Positions 25,926-35,757 of a stretch of DNA of 64,000 nt are shown piece by piece. A model generated the notes under the pieces. That model was given only the letters and a program-made list of their open reading frames with translations, made no database searches and was not told the DNA's origin. Made by a program: the position numbers and the translations under genes. The DNA comes from CAUZIZ01 sp965219005 (lineage in GTDB: Bacteria > Acidobacteriota > UBA6911 > RPQK01 > JAJDTT01): assembly GCA_965219005.1 (NCBI GenBank), contig CBDCMS010000004.1, forward strand, positions 3,658,001 to 3,722,000, written 5' to 3'. The first letter of the stretch is position 1, and every line of letters begins with the position of its first letter.

Positions 25926-27358
25926 ATCTCAAGGTCTCCTCCGAGCAGCCTCTCCGGAAACTGAAGCCAACCCAGATTCTCACGCTGATCCTCGCGCTGA
26001 TCCCACCAACCTTCCTGGCGTGGTTCATCCATCGCTTCGGAGTCGATGTGCCCTTCGCCGACCAGTGGAATTTCATCCCTCTTCTCGACCAGGTCTACTC
26101 CGGTCGGCTACCCCTCGAACCCCTGATCTCACAACACAACGAGCACCGGCTTCTGTTTCCGAGGATGATCATGTTGGTGCTGGCCTACTGGAGCGACTGG
26201 AACACGCGTTGGGAGATGGCAGCCAACCATCTTATTGCCTCCGCCACCTGCCTGGTTCTCCTGCTCCAGGCTCAGCGACCTTTTCAGGACCTCGGCTCTC
26301 GCATTCCCAGCGGTCTGGTAATCGGGATCTCCGTAATCATCTTCTCAATAAAACAACACGCCAACTGGCTCTGGGGATGGCAGATCGCAATTTTCCTCAA
26401 TGTCCTTGCCGTCGTCTCCGGGATCTACTTGCTGAGCCACCGTCCGCTCACGTGGATGCGGTTTCTTGGAGCTATCGCCTGCGCAGTTGTTGCCTCGTTT
26501 TCATTCGGTAACGGACTGCTCCTCTGGGGGATCGGGCTGATGATGTTGGCTCTGGTCTGGTTCAAGGATCGCCGGACCTCGATCGCATTTCCGATCTCCT
26601 GGCTTCTGGCCGGCAGCCTCCTGACGGGGGTCTACCTGAACGGCTTCCGGGTGCCGTCCCGTCACCCGTCACCCTGGACAGTTCTGGAGCAGCCGATCGA
26701 GTACGTTCAGTATATGCTCTCATTCCTCGGAAACCCGATTAGCACCGAATACGCTCTGCTGATGGGCTTCCTTGCGCTGTCCAGCTCGGCTGTATGCTTG
26801 TTCCTACTCGTCAAGCGTCATGATGTTCGGACTGAGACGCTGCTTCCACTCATCGCTCTATCCCTATACTCGATCGGGAGTGCCGCCCTCATCGGTACCG
26901 GGCGCCTGGGCTTCGGTGTGGAACAGGCCTTACGCTCTCGTTACGTCACGATGGCGAATCTGTGCTGGGTAGCGCTGATTGCCCTGATTGCGCTCCTCGT
27001 CAACGTGCGCGGCTCCAGAAGGCAAAGGGGCGAACAGGAGCAGGGGAACATGGCTGAAAAACGAGGAGTTCCTCATCGCCTGGCCCTGGGTGTGGCACTC
27101 TCGATCCTGATTGCGATTCTGCTGATCCAAACACAATTGACGTCATCCCAGATCGATGCCCTTTCGTTGCCTGATGTCCACCAGTTCTCCAAGAGGCACC
27201 TCGCTTTGACCGCTGCTCGTCAGGAGCTGCTGGTATTGGAGAACGAAGCTCTCCTCAAAACGCTTCGGAGCGATCCCCGCTACCTGAGGTCCCAGATTGG
27301 CGTCCTGAAGAGACACGGCTTATCGGTCTTCAGAGTGGAGCCTAGCCCGGCTGAGTAG
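25922..27358 (+). CDS. Polytopic membrane protein, GT-C-like, paralog 3
   Basis: 478 residues from GTG 25922, overlapping the preceding stop by four bases. About ten hydrophobic helices are visible. The first loop carries VPFADQWNFIPLLDQVYSG and ISQHNEHRLLFPRM, the same D-[EQ]-W and N-[DE]-x-R arrangement as in the paralogs at 4291 and 14701 but with low identity elsewhere. It appears to be a widely spread uncharacterised membrane family. Function as a polyprenyl-sugar-dependent glycosyltransferase is inferred from topology and acidic loop only. Confidence 0.65.
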   Translation: MNLKVSSEQPLRKLKPTQILTLILALIPPTFLAWFIHRFGVDVPFADQWNFIPLLDQVYSGRLPLEPLISQHNEHRLLFPRMIMLVLAYWSDWNTRWEMAANHLIASATCLVLLLQAQRPFQDLGSRIPSGLVIGISVIIFSIKQHANWLWGWQIAIFLNVLAVVSGIYLLSHRPLTWMRFLGAIACAVVASFSFGNGLLLWGIGLMMLALVWFKDRRTSIAFPISWLLAGSLLTGVYLNGFRVPSRHPSPWTVLEQPIEYVQYMLSFLGNPISTEYALLMGFLALSSSAVCLFLLVKRHDVRTETLLPLIALSLYSIGSAALIGTGRLGFGVEQALRSRYVTMANLCWVALIALIALLVNVRGSRRQRGEQEQGNMAEKRGVPHRLALGVALSILIAILLIQTQLTSSQIDALSLPDVHQFSKRHLALTAARQELLVLENEALLKTLRSDPRYLRSQIGVLKRHGLSVFRVEPSPAE

Positions 27359-27487
27359 CGTGGAGCCAGCCGATATCCCGAACTGAAACCCGTTTCGACA
27401 GCATCGCCTTCGTCCACCTGGTCCCCAGAGTCGAGCACTCTGGCCCTTTCTGTCGGTCTCGTGCAAGAATGGGTCGGAAAGCAAGTC

Positions 27488-28246
27488 ATGGACCGACCCC
27501 TCATCAGCTGCATCGTTCCCGTCTACAATGGTGAGCCCTATCTGGCAGAAGCCCTGGACAGCATTCGACAGCAAACCTATCGGCGGCTTGAGATCATAGT
27601 GGTGGACGACGGCTCGACTGACGGCACCGCCCAGGTAATTTCAGGTTATGGTCAGCAGGTTCGGGGTTTGCGCCAGTCCCACTCCGGACCGGGGGCGGCA
27701 CGCAATCTGGGACTTCGAGAGGCCGGGGGCACCTTGATTGCCTTTCTGGACGCCGATGACCTGTGGCATCCTCAGAAACTGGCCCGTCAACTGGCGTGTT
27801 TCGCCTCTCGACCCGGTCTGGCCATGTGTATGACCCACCTTCAGAACTTCTGGATTCCGGGGTTGGAGAAGGCTGCGCAGCGCTTCCGCGACCATCGCTT
27901 TGCCAAGCCCCTGCCTGGTTATGCTCCCCAGACTCTGCTGGTCCGACGGTCGCTTTTTGAAACAGTGGGCTACTTCGATCCTGCCTTGCAGCCGGCGGAT
28001 GATCTGGATTGGTTTCTGAGAGCGGCAGAACAGGGTACGGAGATGGAGCTACTCCCTGAAGTGTTGGTCTATCGCCGAGTGCATCGGGAGAATGTCTCCA
28101 TGGAGCCGGGCAAAGGCACGATCGGCGCCTCCATGAAAGAGCAGCTGCTCCACGTTCTCAAGGCATCCCTCGACCGCAGGCGGCGGTCTGGCGGGACAAG
28201 ACAGGACGGGAATCTGTTAGAGCTGAGGAACCTCACACTCTCTTAG
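27488..28246 (+). CDS. Family-2 glycosyltransferase
   Basis: 252 residues from ATG 27488; GTG 27461 is an alternative start. Motifs are LISCIVPVYNGEPYL, IIVVDDGSTDGT, HSGPGAARNLGLR and DADDLWHPQKL, the last being the metal-binding D-x-D region. The acceptor half has ADDLDWFLRAAEQGTEMELL and VYRRVHRENVS. It is a paralog of the GT2 at 8304-9107, with the same length and the same motif order. No membrane segments are visible. It lies within the run of plus-strand genes from 22.4 to 32.7 kb. Confidence 0.88.
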   Translation: MDRPLISCIVPVYNGEPYLAEALDSIRQQTYRRLEIIVVDDGSTDGTAQVISGYGQQVRGLRQSHSGPGAARNLGLREAGGTLIAFLDADDLWHPQKLARQLACFASRPGLAMCMTHLQNFWIPGLEKAAQRFRDHRFAKPLPGYAPQTLLVRRSLFETVGYFDPALQPADDLDWFLRAAEQGTEMELLPEVLVYRRVHRENVSMEPGKGTIGASMKEQLLHVLKASLDRRRRSGGTRQDGNLLELRNLTLS

Positions 28247-28326
28247 GGAGGTCCTCGGGAGAGACTTGATTGACCACCGGCGCGGCCTGTGCTAAAGCTT
28301 CGGTCGGGAAGGATCCAACCCAGTCT

Positions 28327-29367
28327 ATGCCCGTGACCATTTCGGTAGTCGTTCCGGTTCATCAGGATGTACCGTCCCTGCATCGATGCTTGGCTCGGTT
28401 GCGTGACCTCAGACCGTCTGCCGAGGAGATCATCCTGGTAGCGGACGGCAGGGTGCCGGAGATCGAAAAACTGGCGGCTGCATGCGGTGCCCGCCTGGTG
28501 CCACTCCAACGAAGAGGAGGTCCTGCTCGAGCCAGGAACGCTGGAGCCCGAGCAGCTCGAGGCGACATTCTGCTTTTCATCGATGCGGATGTGGCTGTTC
28601 CACACGACACCCTCAGGCAGATGTCAACCGCCTTTGAAACAGAGCCCGAATTGGCAGCTGCCTTCGGATCCTACGACGATTCGCCCCCGGAGCCCAATCT
28701 GCTCTCACAGTACAAGAACCTGCTGCACCACCACGTGCATCAGAACTCGCAAGACACCGTCTCCAGCTTCTGGGCGGGCTGTGGCGCCATGCGAAGGGAT
28801 GTCTTTTTAGAAGCCGGAGGATTCGACGAGCGTTACCACCGTCCGGCGATCGAGGACATCGAGCTTGGACATCGGATCTCCCGCTCAGGCCGTCGCTCCC
28901 GACTGCTCAAGTCCTTGCAGTGCAAGCATCTCAAACGCTGGAGTTGGGCTTCGCTGCTGCGCTCCGATTTCCGGGACAGAGCCGTTCCCTGGACCCAGCT
29001 TTTGCTGCGAGAACGGTGCCTGCCCAACCACCTCAACCTACGGTGGGCCAATCGACTCTGTGTGGTGTTGGTTCTGACGCTACTCCTATGCGCGCCGGCA
29101 GCTCTGTGGCGTCCGGCAGCCGCCGGGACCGTGGCCGCCGCCTGTGCTTTGGCTCTAATAGCTCTCGACTGGCGTCTTTGGCGATTCTTCGTTCGGAAGA
29201 GGGGCCTTTGGTTCTCGCTGCGCGTCCTCCCTTGGCACTGGTTCCACTACCTCTACAGCGGTTTGGCGTTAGCCTTCGGCGCAGTCCTCTACCTGCTGTC
29301 CACCACCAAAGAAGGAACCGTTGGCGGTCTTCCCTATAGCGTCCAGCCGCAAGGAAGGCGGCGATGA
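28327..29367 (+). CDS. Family-2 glycosyltransferase with C-terminal membrane helices
   Basis: 346 residues from ATG 28327; TTG 28270 after GGGAGAG is an alternative. ISVVVPVHQDVPSLHRCL, IILVADGRVPE and LLFIDADVAVP form the nucleotide-sugar site. FWAGCGAMRRDVFLEAGGFD and IEDIELGHRISRSG form the acceptor half. Three hydrophobic segments follow after about residue 240 (LCVVLVLTLLLCAPAALW onwards), so it is membrane-bound and probably acts on a lipid carrier. It overlaps the next gene by four bases (ATGA), so it is coupled to the flavoprotein. Confidence 0.85.
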   Translation: MPVTISVVVPVHQDVPSLHRCLARLRDLRPSAEEIILVADGRVPEIEKLAAACGARLVPLQRRGGPARARNAGARAARGDILLFIDADVAVPHDTLRQMSTAFETEPELAAAFGSYDDSPPEPNLLSQYKNLLHHHVHQNSQDTVSSFWAGCGAMRRDVFLEAGGFDERYHRPAIEDIELGHRISRSGRRSRLLKSLQCKHLKRWSWASLLRSDFRDRAVPWTQLLLRERCLPNHLNLRWANRLCVVLVLTLLLCAPAALWRPAAAGTVAAACALALIALDWRLWRFFVRKRGLWFSLRVLPWHWFHYLYSGLALAFGAVLYLLSTTKEGTVGGLPYSVQPQGRRR

Positions 29368-30842
29368 ACGCCCCAGATTCGGATCGACCCGTCGTCATCG
29401 GTGGAGGACCGGCCGGTCTGACGGCCGCGCTTAGATTGGTACAGCAGAATCAATCTCCGCTCGTGATCGAGCAGCACGACAGGCCGGGAGGGCTGGCGCG
29501 AACCGAAACCTACCGAGGCTACCGCTTCGACATCGGGGGACACCGCTTCTACACCAAAGTCCACGCCGTCCGCGAGTTGTGGAAGGAGATCCTGGGAGAG
29601 GACTTGCGGACTGTTCCTCGGCAATCTCGTATCTATTACCAGGGACGCTTCTACAACTATCCCCTCGAGCCCTTGAATGCCTTGTCCAACCTGGGGATTT
29701 GGGAAAGTGTCCGGACGATGTTGAGTTACTTCAAATCCCGACTCTGGCCGCATCCGGACGAGGACACGCTCGAGCAGTGGGTCACGAATCGCTTTGGAGG
29801 CAGGCTCTATGAGACGTTCTTCAAGACCTACACTGAGAAGGTCTGGGGTATCCCTTGCGATCGGATCCGGGCCGACTGGGCTGCCCAGCGCATCAAGGGA
29901 CTATCGCTCAGATCTGCCATCTCCCACGCTCTTTTTGGCCGGGGTGAAGCAGCGTCGTTGATTTCGGAATTCCAGTATCCCCGTCTGGGTCCAGGAATGA
30001 TGTGGGAGGAGGTCCAACGAAAAATCATCGAGGGCGGCGGTCAGGTGGAACTGGATACCGAGGCCATCGAGCTGACCCGCCACAACAACCAGATCACCAG
30101 GATCCTGGCGCATACCAACTCCCACACTACCGAGTTCCGTGGTCGGGACTACATTTCGACCATGCCCTTGAACCTACTGGTGACGCGCATCAATCCACCG
30201 CCGCCTTCGGAAGTTCTGGAAGCCGTAGGACGGCTGAGCTACCGAGACTTCATCCTGGTTGGCTTGATCGTGAAGCGCGAGCATGTGTTTCCAGACAATT
30301 GGATCTACATCCATGCTCCCGAAGTGCGGGTGGGCCGAATCCAAAACTTCAAGAACTGGAGCCGGGAAATGGTGCCCGATCAGAGTAAGACCAGCCTGGG
30401 CATGGAGTACTTCTGCACCCGGGGAGACGTGATCTGGGCCAAATCGGATACCGAACTGATTGAGCTGGCAACCCGCGAGGTGGTCAAACTCGGTCTGGCC
30501 CAGGAGCACGAGGTCGAAGACGGCGTGGTGATTCGTCAACCCCAAGCCTATCCAGTCTATTCCGACGACTATCGGCGACAGGTATCTGTGATACGTGCCT
30601 ATCTCGACTCGATCGACAACCTACAGACAATCGGTCGCAATGGCATGCATCGTTACAACAACCAGGATCACTCGATGATTACCGGCATGGGAGCCGTGCG
30701 GAACCTCCAGCGGAGGGGAGCCGTGGACTTGTGGCGGATCAATACCGACCGATCGCATTACGAAGACTTCGCCGCGGGCGATCGACCCCCCGAAGACGAA
30801 CAGCTTCAGCCTGGCGAGGCGCCGCTCGGCCAGGTGACATGA
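29364..30842 (+). CDS. FAD-dependent oxidoreductase, UDP-galactopyranose-mutase-like
   Basis: 492 residues from ATG 29364. The Rossmann dinucleotide motif is PVVIGGGPAGLTAALRL with the acidic strand end LVIEQHDRPGGLART, followed by FDIGGHRFYTK, a signature shared by UDP-galactopyranose mutases and protoporphyrinogen-oxidase-like proteins. GRNGMHRYNNQDHSMITGMG near the C-terminus is the second FAD contact. It is longer than classical mutases and is usually annotated as an NAD(P)/FAD-dependent oxidoreductase. Coupling to a membrane GT2 suggests it forms or modifies an activated sugar for that enzyme. The exact reaction is not predictable. Confidence 0.8.
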   Translation: MNAPDSDRPVVIGGGPAGLTAALRLVQQNQSPLVIEQHDRPGGLARTETYRGYRFDIGGHRFYTKVHAVRELWKEILGEDLRTVPRQSRIYYQGRFYNYPLEPLNALSNLGIWESVRTMLSYFKSRLWPHPDEDTLEQWVTNRFGGRLYETFFKTYTEKVWGIPCDRIRADWAAQRIKGLSLRSAISHALFGRGEAASLISEFQYPRLGPGMMWEEVQRKIIEGGGQVELDTEAIELTRHNNQITRILAHTNSHTTEFRGRDYISTMPLNLLVTRINPPPPSEVLEAVGRLSYRDFILVGLIVKREHVFPDNWIYIHAPEVRVGRIQNFKNWSREMVPDQSKTSLGMEYFCTRGDVIWAKSDTELIELATREVVKLGLAQEHEVEDGVVIRQPQAYPVYSDDYRRQVSVIRAYLDSIDNLQTIGRNGMHRYNNQDHSMITGMGAVRNLQRRGAVDLWRINTDRSHYEDFAAGDRPPEDEQLQPGEAPLGQVT

Positions 30843-30880
30843 AGGAGTGTCGCTCCTGACCTGCCACGTTTACGCTGCTC

Positions 30881-32749
30881 ATGGTCAAGTACGTCGCCCT
30901 GTTCCTACCCCTTGCCATCCTGTCAATTCTTCCACCGTTCCTCTTCCTGTTCCTCTCTCATCGAGCCAGAAAAGCCCAGGCAGCTGTCGACCATATCTGG
31001 TTTGCTTCGACCTCCCTGCTCTGCTCTCTTCTGATGCTCTTCCTCGACTGGAAAGCGGGCTCCTCGGAATCCTTTCTCTACCTGCACGGATCGGAGCGTT
31101 TCTACTGGGCCCCCCTCAAAGTCTGGTGTCTCGGATTGGTGCTCCTGGGGCTGGGTTACTGGCTCAGGCGCCCCAGGAATGCGCTCCAGGCACAACTGAC
31201 CGGGGTCGCACCGGGTAAACCCCGTGGGAAGAATCCCTCTCGATTACTGAGTCCCTATTTGCTTCTTGTCCCCGCCTTGGTGGCGATCTATGGATCTCTT
31301 CTAGCAGCCAATCTGGTGGTGAAGAGATCGTATTATCAAGAGGTTGCATCGCGAGAAGACATCGACACGCTGCCCGGCACACTTGACCGGGCGCTGAAGT
31401 CAGGGACGACCGACCTCCACCTCCTGGCCTCGCTGGCTCGGAACCCGAACCTGCCCGCACCCCAGTTGGACAGGTTGGGCCGAGTTGCCGCCCCACCCGT
31501 TCCCCTTTTTGTCTCCTTGAATCCAAACACGGCCGTCTCGACCCTGAAGAAGTTGGTACGTGGCGATGATCCAGAGGCGAGAACTGCAGCCCTCAATCGG
31601 ATCTTCCAGCGTGAGAACAAGCTCATCCAGCGGAAAAACGAAAAGACCGAACGGCTAAAATCCCTCCCCTATCTGGCCTGGACCGAAAAGAGAGCGGAAA
31701 CCAACAAAATGGGAGTCACGAAGCACCAGCCGTCTCGATCTTCAAAGGGCTACAACCTCTATACCGACGAAAGGAACCTGGCGCTCTTGATTGACATGGA
31801 AGGAAGGGTCGTCCACACCTGGAAGTTCGGGGACTATCCCTGGTGTGAGTATGCAAGACTCCTGGACGATGGCAACATGCTTGGCGTTTGCGTGGGCAAG
31901 GCCTTGGTTATGGTCGACTGGGAGTCGAAGCCGAGGTGGAGCTTCAGCGCTCCCGTCAACCACGATGTAGACGTCCTGGAGGACGGAAGAGTGATCGTCC
32001 CCATCGTTTTGGGCAGAGCGGAGTTTTTCGACAGAAAACTGGGGTTCACGGGATTGGGGACGCTCTCAGACGAGGGCAAGCTGCTGGAAATCTGGTCCCC
32101 TAAAGACCGCTTCGAAGCCATCTCCCGGCACCACAAAGCAGGTCCGTTCGGGACACACAACTACAACAACGACCTCTACCATCTGAACTCGATCCAGGTG
32201 ATCCCAGAGAACTCCCTGGGACAGGAAGACCTACGATTCCGAGCTGGAAACTACCTGATCTGCCTACGAAACGTGAACCTGATTCTGGTTCTGGACCAGG
32301 ACACCAAGGACATCGTGTGGTCCTGGGGTGAGGACATCCTTGATCTGCCTCATCACCCGGTGATGCTGGACAGCGGCCGAATCCTGGTTTTTGACAACGG
32401 CACGCGGCGAAGCTTCAGCCGGGTGGTCGAAATCGATCCGTCCAGCGGAGCGATCGTCTGGGAATACCGCGCCTAACCGCCCAACAAATTCTTCTCCAAG
32501 TGGAGAGGCTCCAATCAGCGGCTTCCGAACGGAAACACGCTGATCTGCGAATCGCAGCAGGGACGAGCATTCGAGGTCACACGCGAGGGGCAGATCGTCT
32601 GGGAGTACTGGAATCCGATTGTGGACGAAAACGGACGTCGTAAGCGAATCTACCGAATGCTCCGCCTACCGCAGAAGCCAATCGAAACCCTTATAAAAGC
32701 CAAGCGTCGAGTGACCTCAACCGGCCACGAGATCGGACAGCCGCCGTAA
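30881..32749 (+). CDS. Arylsulfotransferase-family membrane protein, copy 2, with in-frame stop
   Basis: The frame starts at ATG 30881 with four hydrophobic segments (LFLPLAILSILPPFLFLFL onwards) that copy 1 lacks. A propeller follows, with VNHDVDVLEDGRVIVP, LYHLNSIQVIPENS and HHPVMLDSGRILVFDNG. Reading ends at TAA 32474-32476 directly after VWEYRA. The same frame continues PPNKFFSKWRGSNQRLPNGN, then GQIVWEYWNP, to a stop at 32749. Copy 1 reads YAADPPTEFFT here, so the stop replaces the conserved aspartate and removes the last blade. This is a nonsense change, not a frameshift. The 3' end overlaps the convergent UroD-like gene. Confidence 0.75.
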
Positions 32750-33679
32750 CTCGGAGTCAGGTGTGTCATCGGGGACAGAGCAGCCCGGGGCCAGTATGAA
32801 CTTCCTGCCAGCCGCCTCCTGAGCCGACGCCCACTGTGACTTGAGCTGTTCAACGGATAGCGTTCGGAAGTTTCGTTCGTCGAGACCACCCATCAGGACC
32901 CCACCGTAGCCCTGGCGGGTGTCGCTAAAGGACTTACCGGTCCCGTGGATGGAATACTGGATCACGGCGGCCGGCCAGCCGGAATAGAAGCGGTCCAGGT
33001 AGACCCTCTCACCGTGCAGGTGCAGTGTGTTCAGAGGGGCCTCGGCAACCGCCTCTAGCACCATCTTGTCGAAGGGTTCGCTGAACTTGGCATAGTCTTC
33101 CGGCGAGAGGACTGCCTCGCGAGCATTGGCGACAGCCAGAAAGATACCGGAGGCACCTGCTTGGACCGCCCGCCGGGCGTGGTGCGCTTCAGACTTCGCA
33201 ATAATCTCGAGTGCGTCGAGCAACGCCTGCGGGTCCTCTTCCTTCAGCCGTAGAACTTCCTCCTTGGAGGAGAGTTTGCCGGCGACATTCCAGGGATTGA
33301 AGACGGTTTCGATAAAGTGGTTCTGAGCGGCCAGACCCTCCGCGATATGCTCCAGGGCCTTGATCTGTTCGGGGAAAGGGTTCTTTGTGATCTCCAGTTG
33401 AAACCAGTCTCCCTGAGGCTTGGGATAGGGGTAATCGCTCATCACTTTGACCAGGTCCGTGCCGAACTTCTTATGAAATTCGAGGGTAGCCTGGGCGTGG
33501 CGTTCTCCGGGGAGCTTCTCGAGGCCGAAGTGGTAGTAGAACGTGAAGGGAGGACGGTCAACCTCGGCTCCCTCCAGAACCCGATCGACGCGGGCCTTTC
33601 CGGTCAGTAGGGGTTTCTTTCCGGTACATGAGATGGCGACGCCAAGGCTTGCCAGGAAAAATTCTCTTCTGGAAAACAT
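32717..33679 (-). CDS. Tat-exported uroporphyrinogen-decarboxylase-family protein
   Basis: 320 residues from ATG 33679, with AGGAGG nine bases upstream. The N-terminus SRREFFLASLGVAISC is a twin-arginine signal with a lipobox-like end. The body follows the UroD/methyltransferase (MtaA, CmuA) barrel: FTFYYHFGLEKLPGERHAQA, VKVMSDYPYP, AGASGIFLAVANARE, LNTLHLHGE and FILAPGCSVPDDTP. The family includes haem-synthesis decarboxylases and corrinoid methyltransferases. Export by Tat makes haem synthesis unlikely. It is divergent from the SelA-like gene at 33878, another Tat protein, so the two may share a regulatory region and a pathway. Confidence 0.8.
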   Translation of the reverse strand: MFSRREFFLASLGVAISCTGKKPLLTGKARVDRVLEGAEVDRPPFTFYYHFGLEKLPGERHAQATLEFHKKFGTDLVKVMSDYPYPKPQGDWFQLEITKNPFPEQIKALEHIAEGLAAQNHFIETVFNPWNVAGKLSSKEEVLRLKEEDPQALLDALEIIAKSEAHHARRAVQAGASGIFLAVANAREAVLSPEDYAKFSEPFDKMVLEAVAEAPLNTLHLHGERVYLDRFYSGWPAAVIQYSIHGTGKSFSDTRQGYGGVLMGGLDERNFRTLSVEQLKSQWASAQEAAGRKFILAPGCSVPDDTPDSELRRLSDLVAG

Positions 33680-33877
33680 GATCTTCGGTCCTCCTGGAGG
33701 AATTGGTTCTCGAGTGACTCGAGTGCCGAAATTATAGGAGTGGGAAGGTCGAATTTGCAATGCTTTGGCGCGCGAGACTCCTCCCTTCATTCCGGGAAAG
33801 ACTTGCAGTTTCGAACAGACTGATTCAATCTGAGGAGGCCCACTTTTCAAGACTCTGACCCTCGAGGAGGAACAAGC

Positions 33878-35056
33878 ATGCTTACCAGAAGATGGTTCTT
33901 GACCACTTTGTCCAGCGTTCCGTTTCTGGGCAACATTCGTCCCTTGGCGGGGGGGCTCAACGACAGAGACTTCTTCGCAGAGCTGGGGGTCCGCCCCATA
34001 ATCAACGCGGCCGGAACCTCAACTGCCCTGACCGGTAACTTGATGTTGCCCGAGGCGATTCGGGCCTGGGAGTACGCCACTCGAAGATTTGTCAATCTGG
34101 ACGAGCTTCATGACGCCATCGGGCAGAAGATTGCGTCCCAGGTGGGATCGGAGGCTGCTCTGGTCAGCGCTGGAGCCGCCTCCGCTCTGACCTTGGGAAC
34201 AGCTGCCTGTATGACCGGGCTCAACCAGGATTTCATCCGCCAGCTTCCGGACACCTGGGGGATGAAAGACGAGGTGATCATCCAGAAATCCCATCGCTTC
34301 AGCTACGACCATGCGGTTAGGAACTGCGGGGTTCGGATGATCGAGATCGAAACGGCCGAGGAACTCGCGGAAGCGGTCAACTCACGCACCGCCATGATGC
34401 TGTTTCTGAACGTCGGAGAACCCGGGGGTCAGATCAAAGCCACCGAGTTCGCACGGCTGGGGAAGAAGCATTCCATCCCCACTTTCATCGACTGCGCCGC
34501 CGATGTCCCGCCCGCAGACAACCTTTTCAAGTTCCTCAAGATGGGCTACGACCTGGTGACCTTCTCCGGAGGCAAGGCAATGCGAGGGCCCCAGAGCACG
34601 GGCCTTCTGTTGGGTCGTAAGGATCTGATTGCCGCGGCCAGACTTAACGGCCTACCCCACGCCAACACCATCGGCCGAGGGATGAAGGTGAACAAGGAAG
34701 AGATGCTGGCGATGATGGTTGCATTGGAGTCCTACTTACAGCGCGATCACAAGGGCGACTGGCGGAAGTGGGAGCGTCAGGTTGAGTCGATTGCCAAACG
34801 GGTGGAAAAGGTACCCGGCGTGCACGCTACCCGCTTCGTCCCCGAGATTGCCAACCGTTCCCCCCAGCTGCACATCGGATGGGACCAGGACAAGGTCAAG
34901 ATCAATCGTGACGAGGTGCTAGAAGCGCTTCGAACAGGAGCCCCGCCAATCGAAGCACGTCCCTGGGAGGAGAAAGAGCTAGAAGTCCTGGTATGGACCC
35001 TGCAGCCCGGAGAAGCCGAAATTGTAGGCGAGCGAATTGCCCAGCTGCTGACCTGA
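33878..35056 (+). CDS. Tat-exported SelA-like PLP-dependent protein
   Basis: 392 residues from ATG 33878, with GAGGAGGAAC upstream. A twin-arginine signal (LTRRWFLTTLSS) begins the protein. It matches the SelA / D-glucosaminate-6-phosphate ammonia-lyase-like branch of fold-type I PLP enzymes: GVRPIINAAGTSTALTG, ALVSAGAASALTLGTAACMT, and the PLP lysine K233 in FSGGKAMRGPQSTG. Cytoplasmic SelA makes selenocysteyl-tRNA, but an exported relative cannot. A lyase or racemase acting on amino sugars or amino acids is more likely. Its last 37 codons and 29 bases beyond the stop are duplicated at 35602-35757 inside an IS remnant. Confidence 0.8.
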   Translation: MLTRRWFLTTLSSVPFLGNIRPLAGGLNDRDFFAELGVRPIINAAGTSTALTGNLMLPEAIRAWEYATRRFVNLDELHDAIGQKIASQVGSEAALVSAGAASALTLGTAACMTGLNQDFIRQLPDTWGMKDEVIIQKSHRFSYDHAVRNCGVRMIEIETAEELAEAVNSRTAMMLFLNVGEPGGQIKATEFARLGKKHSIPTFIDCAADVPPADNLFKFLKMGYDLVTFSGGKAMRGPQSTGLLLGRKDLIAAARLNGLPHANTIGRGMKVNKEEMLAMMVALESYLQRDHKGDWRKWERQVESIAKRVEKVPGVHATRFVPEIANRSPQLHIGWDQDKVKINRDEVLEALRTGAPPIEARPWEEKELEVLVWTLQPGEAEIVGERIAQLLT

Positions 35057-35757
35057 AATCTTTGGAAGATTCCAAGGTACTAGCGCCTACACCGAGGGGA
35101 AGCGCTGCCAGGGGAAGACTCCTATGGAGATGTTCTTGGAGAATCTCCCCTAGCGCTAAGCTCTTAAGAATCACTAGTGTCCAAACGTTGTTCTATCGCA
35201 CAACTCTAAGTTACTGGTAAGAATTGTTTTAACATCGAAATCCAATTTTTTCGATACTTTTTGATATGAAACTGTGGCAGGTGCCGACCCGGTTCTCCAA
35301 TCCTGTGGCCTGCAAGCCGATAGGATGCCTAGATGGATATGCGCAGAACCGTCTTTGCCCAGCTGATGGATTGCGTCCCCAGGTATCAATTTCAACTCTG
35401 TGCTCAACGCTACCGAGGAGATTACAAGATAAAAGACTTCTCCTGCTGGAAGCAGTGGCTGTGTATGGTCTTCGCCCAGTTGACCTATCGCGAGAGTCTG
35501 CGGGATATCGAAGCCACGCTAGGTTCGGTTGCAGGCAGACTCTACCACATGGGAATTCGAGGCCGCGTGGCCCGCAGCTCTTTGGCCCATACCAACGAGA
35601 AGGAGCCCCGCCAATCGATCCAAGAGGCACGTCCCTGGGAGGAGAAAGAGCTAGAAGTCCTGGTATGGACCCTGCAGCCCGGAGAAGCCGAAATTGTAGG
35701 CGAGCGAATTGCCCAGCTGCTGACCTGAAATCTTTGGAAGATTCCAAGGTACTAGCG
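34937..35757. repeat. Direct repeat R1: copy of SelA-like gene end inside an IS4 transposase
   Basis: Copy A 34937-35085 covers the end of the SelA-like gene and 29 bases downstream. Copy B is 35602-35757. The last 131 bases are identical (34955-35085 and 35627-35757). Upstream another 17 bases match (34937-34953 and 35602-35618), but copy B has seven more bases between. Copy B sits in the middle of a transposase reading frame. Confidence 0.85.
35333..35601 (+). pseudogene. IS4-family transposase, N-terminal fragment
   Basis: From ATG 35333 it reads MRRTVFAQLMDCVPRYQF, then CAQRYRGDY, FSCWKQWLCMVFAQLTYRES and LYHMGIRGRVARSSLAHTNE. This is the DUF4372-type N-terminus of IS4-group transposases. 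The open frame continues to 35728 only because it runs into the duplicated SelA-like 3' end in the same frame, producing a chimeric 131-residue protein. The DDE catalytic core is absent. Confidence 0.8.
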
